From positions 1-18,036 of the forward strand of contig JALKBU010001034.1 in the NCBI GenBank assembly GCA_023091735.1: a stretch of 18,036 nt of DNA, written 5' to 3'. Made by a program: the position numbers and the translations under genes. Below the pieces are notes generated by a model that saw nothing but the letters and a program-made list of their open reading frames with translations, had not been told where the DNA came from and did no database searches. The DNA comes from Trichomonas tenax. Taxonomy: Eukaryota > Parabasalia > Trichomonadida > Trichomonadidae. Shown here one piece after another: positions 15,939-18,036 of the stretch (the first letter of the stretch is position 1; the number at the start of each line of letters is the position of its first letter).

Positions 15939-16418
15939 GAGCTTCCTGATGATGTTTTTACCTCATTTTGGTCTGTTGACGTTCACCATGACGTGGTCTG
16001 CACAGTCACAGTTCCAATTGGAGCGAGCTGCACCATCTCAAACGCGTCCTGCGGCATTGAATCGTCGAAACCTGATACCGGACGTGTAAATCTTTACATT
16101 AAAACACCAGATACAGAAGAAACGTTGTTGGTTCCATTCAAAATGAACAGTTTCGAGTCAACAATGTTAGATATTCCATTTTCAAATGGTGATAAATTCC
16201 AATTATACACAACTGGAGTTCCTTGCCATGTTTTTGTCACAGGATATATGTTGGGAAGCGTCACCCTTGATGTTGATAATCCAATTCCAAAGCCTGAGCC
16301 ATTAACTTTTGATAACAGACTTCAAATCAACTTATCAGTCCCACAATCACCACCTCCAGCGGAAGAAAGTCATGTTGAAACACTCGCTCCATCTCCAATT
16401 GAACCATCTGCTCAATAA
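15939..16418 (+). CDS. Nucleoplasmin-like (NPL) domain protein (159 aa)
   Basis: Residues about 8-107 match the NPL fold found at the N-terminus of FKBP39/Fpr3-Fpr4 histone-chaperone prolyl isomerases and plant HD2 proteins: FWSVDVHHDVVCTVTVP, ISNASCG, VNLYIKT, a short turn, ETLLVPFKM, FQLYTTGVPCHVFVTGYM. The family forms pentamers, binds histones and acts in the nucleus or nucleolus. Here no FKBP catalytic domain and no long acidic tract follow. The C-terminus (about 112-159) is Pro/Ser-rich with scattered Glu (PQSPPPAEESHVE). I take ATG 15939 (MELPDDVF); ATG 15924 would add five residues. The stop TAA lies in TAAAAC. The histone-chaperone role is inferred from the fold. Confidence 0.75.
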   Translation, partial: ELPDDVFTSFWSVDVHHDVVCTVTVPIGASCTISNASCGIESSKPDTGRVNLYIKTPDTEETLLVPFKMNSFESTMLDIPFSNGDKFQLYTTGVPCHVFVTGYMLGSVTLDVDNPIPKPEPLTFDNRLQINLSVPQSPPPAEESHVETLAPSPIEPSAQ

Positions 16419-16611
16419 AACAATTTTTCATTCAATAACGAGTATGGCACGATCAGAAGCACAAAACACGCAAAGCATATAATTATTCGAACAAATATTA
16501 AGCAAAACGAAGATGATTTAATTAAATTTTGTATGTATTACTATGCAAGCATCAAATGTAAAGTAGCAATTATAATAAACAATGATTTACAAGCATCAAA
16601 AATATATAAAA

Positions 16612-17895
16612 TTAATGTGGAAGCGATTCTGGTAGAATAAGAAGGTCGAGTGTCTCCTTCACTTCCCAAAGCTGACGCATCTTGTTTTAGTTTTCTTCTC
16701 CTCCGAAACTTTTCATGAAATGCTGAATATATTCGATATTGGAAATAAGCGATGTTAGTTTGACATATCCCGTCAGCATAAGTCTAATAGGCAACATATC
16801 ATCTTCTCCAACCTCATCAATCTCATAAGTTGCAATATAGAACATTTTCTTGAAAGCTCTGAGAATCGCTTTTAATTTCGAAATTGGAAGTGCAATTTTT
16901 AGTGCAGTTCGGAAGTATATTGCAGCTAACTCTAGTTGCTATGGCTTTGATATCAAGTTTCTTACACGTTTGAGAGCTTTGGCTGTCTGTTCTGGATTAT
17001 TTCCAGTGAAAACTTTGTTGACATAATCTTCGACATTTAACTGTTTGACTAAATCTTCATCTCTTTGTGCTAATTCAGGATGATGTTCGAGATATTTCTT
17101 TATTAGTATGTGAAGCATTAATGCGTCATGCAGAAGTAATGAAACATCTCCTTTGTAGCCAAGTTGCGATAAAAACTCAATACACGAGTTTTCTATTTCT
17201 TTGTAGAATGCAACAAAATCTTCCTGATTCTGGCAGAATTGATCAATCAATTGCGGTGTTAGAGCATCTGCTAATGTTTTGGATTCAATGAACTTATTAA
17301 CATAAATTGCTAAAATATTATCTTCGTATTCGATTGCTAAGTTATATATTTTCTTTCTTATTGACATGATTTTTTCATTTGCATGTTTCATCTTTCTTAG
17401 AGTATCAAGCAATTTGATACTATTCCTTTATCTTTCTTTGACATTATTGTTGACTACATCTATTACCGTGGAAATTTTTGTTGTTTTAACTTCTTCCTTG
17501 AACAAATCTAAGATCATGTCTAACATAACTGTGCGATCCATAAATTTGGATTGTATGCAAATGGTTTGAAGTCTTTCAATAAATGATGCAACAGATTTTT
17601 CCGGATTTGTGCAAGGAATATCTTCAAACACTGCTAAAATGCTTTCAATTGAATCTGCTAAACAATTGTTATTCGATATTTGAGAATTTGTTGAATTTTC
17701 ATGTAAGCTTGAGTTAATTTCGATGACAACATAGTCGCTTTCGTTGGAAAGATTTATACTTTCTGCTTGTGTATCAATGTGCATATCAAATTTTGTTTTT
17801 GCAATTCTTGCAAATTTAGAAAGATTAAGTAGTAGAGCGAGGGGGTTAGTTGTCCGATTTTGTAAACATATATATAAAGGATGTATTCCAAACAC
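16612..17895 (-). pseudogene. VPS9-domain (Rab5-GEF type) gene with three in-frame stops
   Basis: One reading frame of about 430 codons with no frameshift, broken by TAA at 17430-17428, TAG at 16941-16939 and TAA at 16689-16687, ending at TAA 16614-16612. The VPS9 core is clear after the second stop: KLKAILRAFKKMF, then GEDDMLPIRLML, then LISNIEYIQHFMKSFGGEE. It has the Asp-Asp-x-Leu-Pro of Rab5-family exchange factors; the usual Tyr/Thr stretch after GGEE is not obvious. Upstream parts are helical (NEKIMSIRKKIYNLAIEY, DALMLHILIKKYLEHHPEL). No ATG opens the frame: 17895 is GTG, and the first Met in frame is far inside. Most likely a nonsense-only, 5'-truncated pseudogene. The third stop sits in TAAAA, so it may be a genuine end. 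Readthrough or recoding is less likely. Confidence 0.75.
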
Positions 17896-17985
17896 TATAT
17901 ATAAACAATAAATCCGAGCAACTAATTTTTAAGTTAATTTTTAAAATAATTTAATTTTTTTATTTGGAAGAAAGAGATTATATAT

Positions 17986-18036
17986 ATGGCAATCGTTTCG
18001 CCTAAGCTAATGAAGAAATGGGGTATTAAGCAATTA
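17986..18036 (+). CDS. Possible 5' end of a gene cut by the window edge
   Basis: ATG 17986 opens 17 codons (MAIVSPKLMKKWGIKQL) that run off the end without a stop. It follows an AT-rich stretch after the VPS9 frame. Too short to identify. Confidence 0.3.
   Translation, partial: MAIVSPKLMKKWGIKQL

Noticed and set aside
17840..17869. Alternative ATG start (17869) of the VPS9 frame through a frameshift at the C-run
   Set aside because: That frame meets a TAA before the C-run, so a simple slip there would not join it to the main frame.

Overview
The window most likely comes from a trichomonad (parabasalid) nuclear genome, Trichomonas- or Tritrichomonas-like. The sequence is AT-rich and the genes have no introns. 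A short Myb DNA-binding protein and a DUF3447-type ankyrin protein are both gene types greatly expanded in trichomonads. TCA(C/T)T initiator-like sites lie 10-30 nt upstream of several start codons, and many stop codons are part of TAAA, the trichomonad cleavage/polyadenylation signal. The species cannot be fixed from the sequence alone.

Region 1 (1-4500) is a repeat-rich accessory block. Two diverged copies of a foldback repeat (about 2-479 and 1297-1709) end in the same 19-base junction. Copy A runs straight into a 5'-truncated reading frame that looks like the C-terminal domain of a bacteriophage tail fibre or collar protein (about 500-817). Copy B runs into a small minus-strand reading frame broken by one TGA. 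Next come a perfect 21-bp-arm hairpin (1108-1156), a MITE-like element (2325-2442), and an array of about 250 bp period that alternates two hairpin types (2620-3210), one with perfect 42-bp arms. A GC-rich inverted repeat (3552-3613) and a possible small minus-strand gene (3653-3778) close the block.

Region 2 (4500-12420) holds core and lineage-specific genes: a two-repeat Myb protein (+), an SGT1-like CS+SGS co-chaperone (-), a long coiled-coil protein (+), a DUF3447/ankyrin protein (-), and a seven-helix membrane protein (+) with weak THH1/TOM1/GPR137-like character. The divergent intergenic region between the ankyrin and membrane genes carries a cluster of a motif close to TTTACATGTCA.

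Region 3 (12421-18036) holds tRNA-Glu(TTC), a ubiquitin-like-domain protein, the RFC small subunit of the RFC5/yeast Rfc3 type, and a nucleoplasmin-like (NPL) domain protein, all on +. On - is a VPS9-domain (Rab5-GEF type) reading frame interrupted by three in-frame TAA/TAG stops but no frameshift. A possible gene start on + runs off the right end.

The genes are independent single units, not an operon. Their shared biology is the nucleus and DNA (Myb, RFC, NPL), protein quality control (SGT1, the ubiquitin-like protein) and membrane traffic (VPS9). No complete new multi-gene system is evident. The strongest leads are the phage-tail-like fragment next to a mobile-looking repeat, the foldback array, the ACATGTCA-type upstream motif, and the nonsense-only VPS9 frame.
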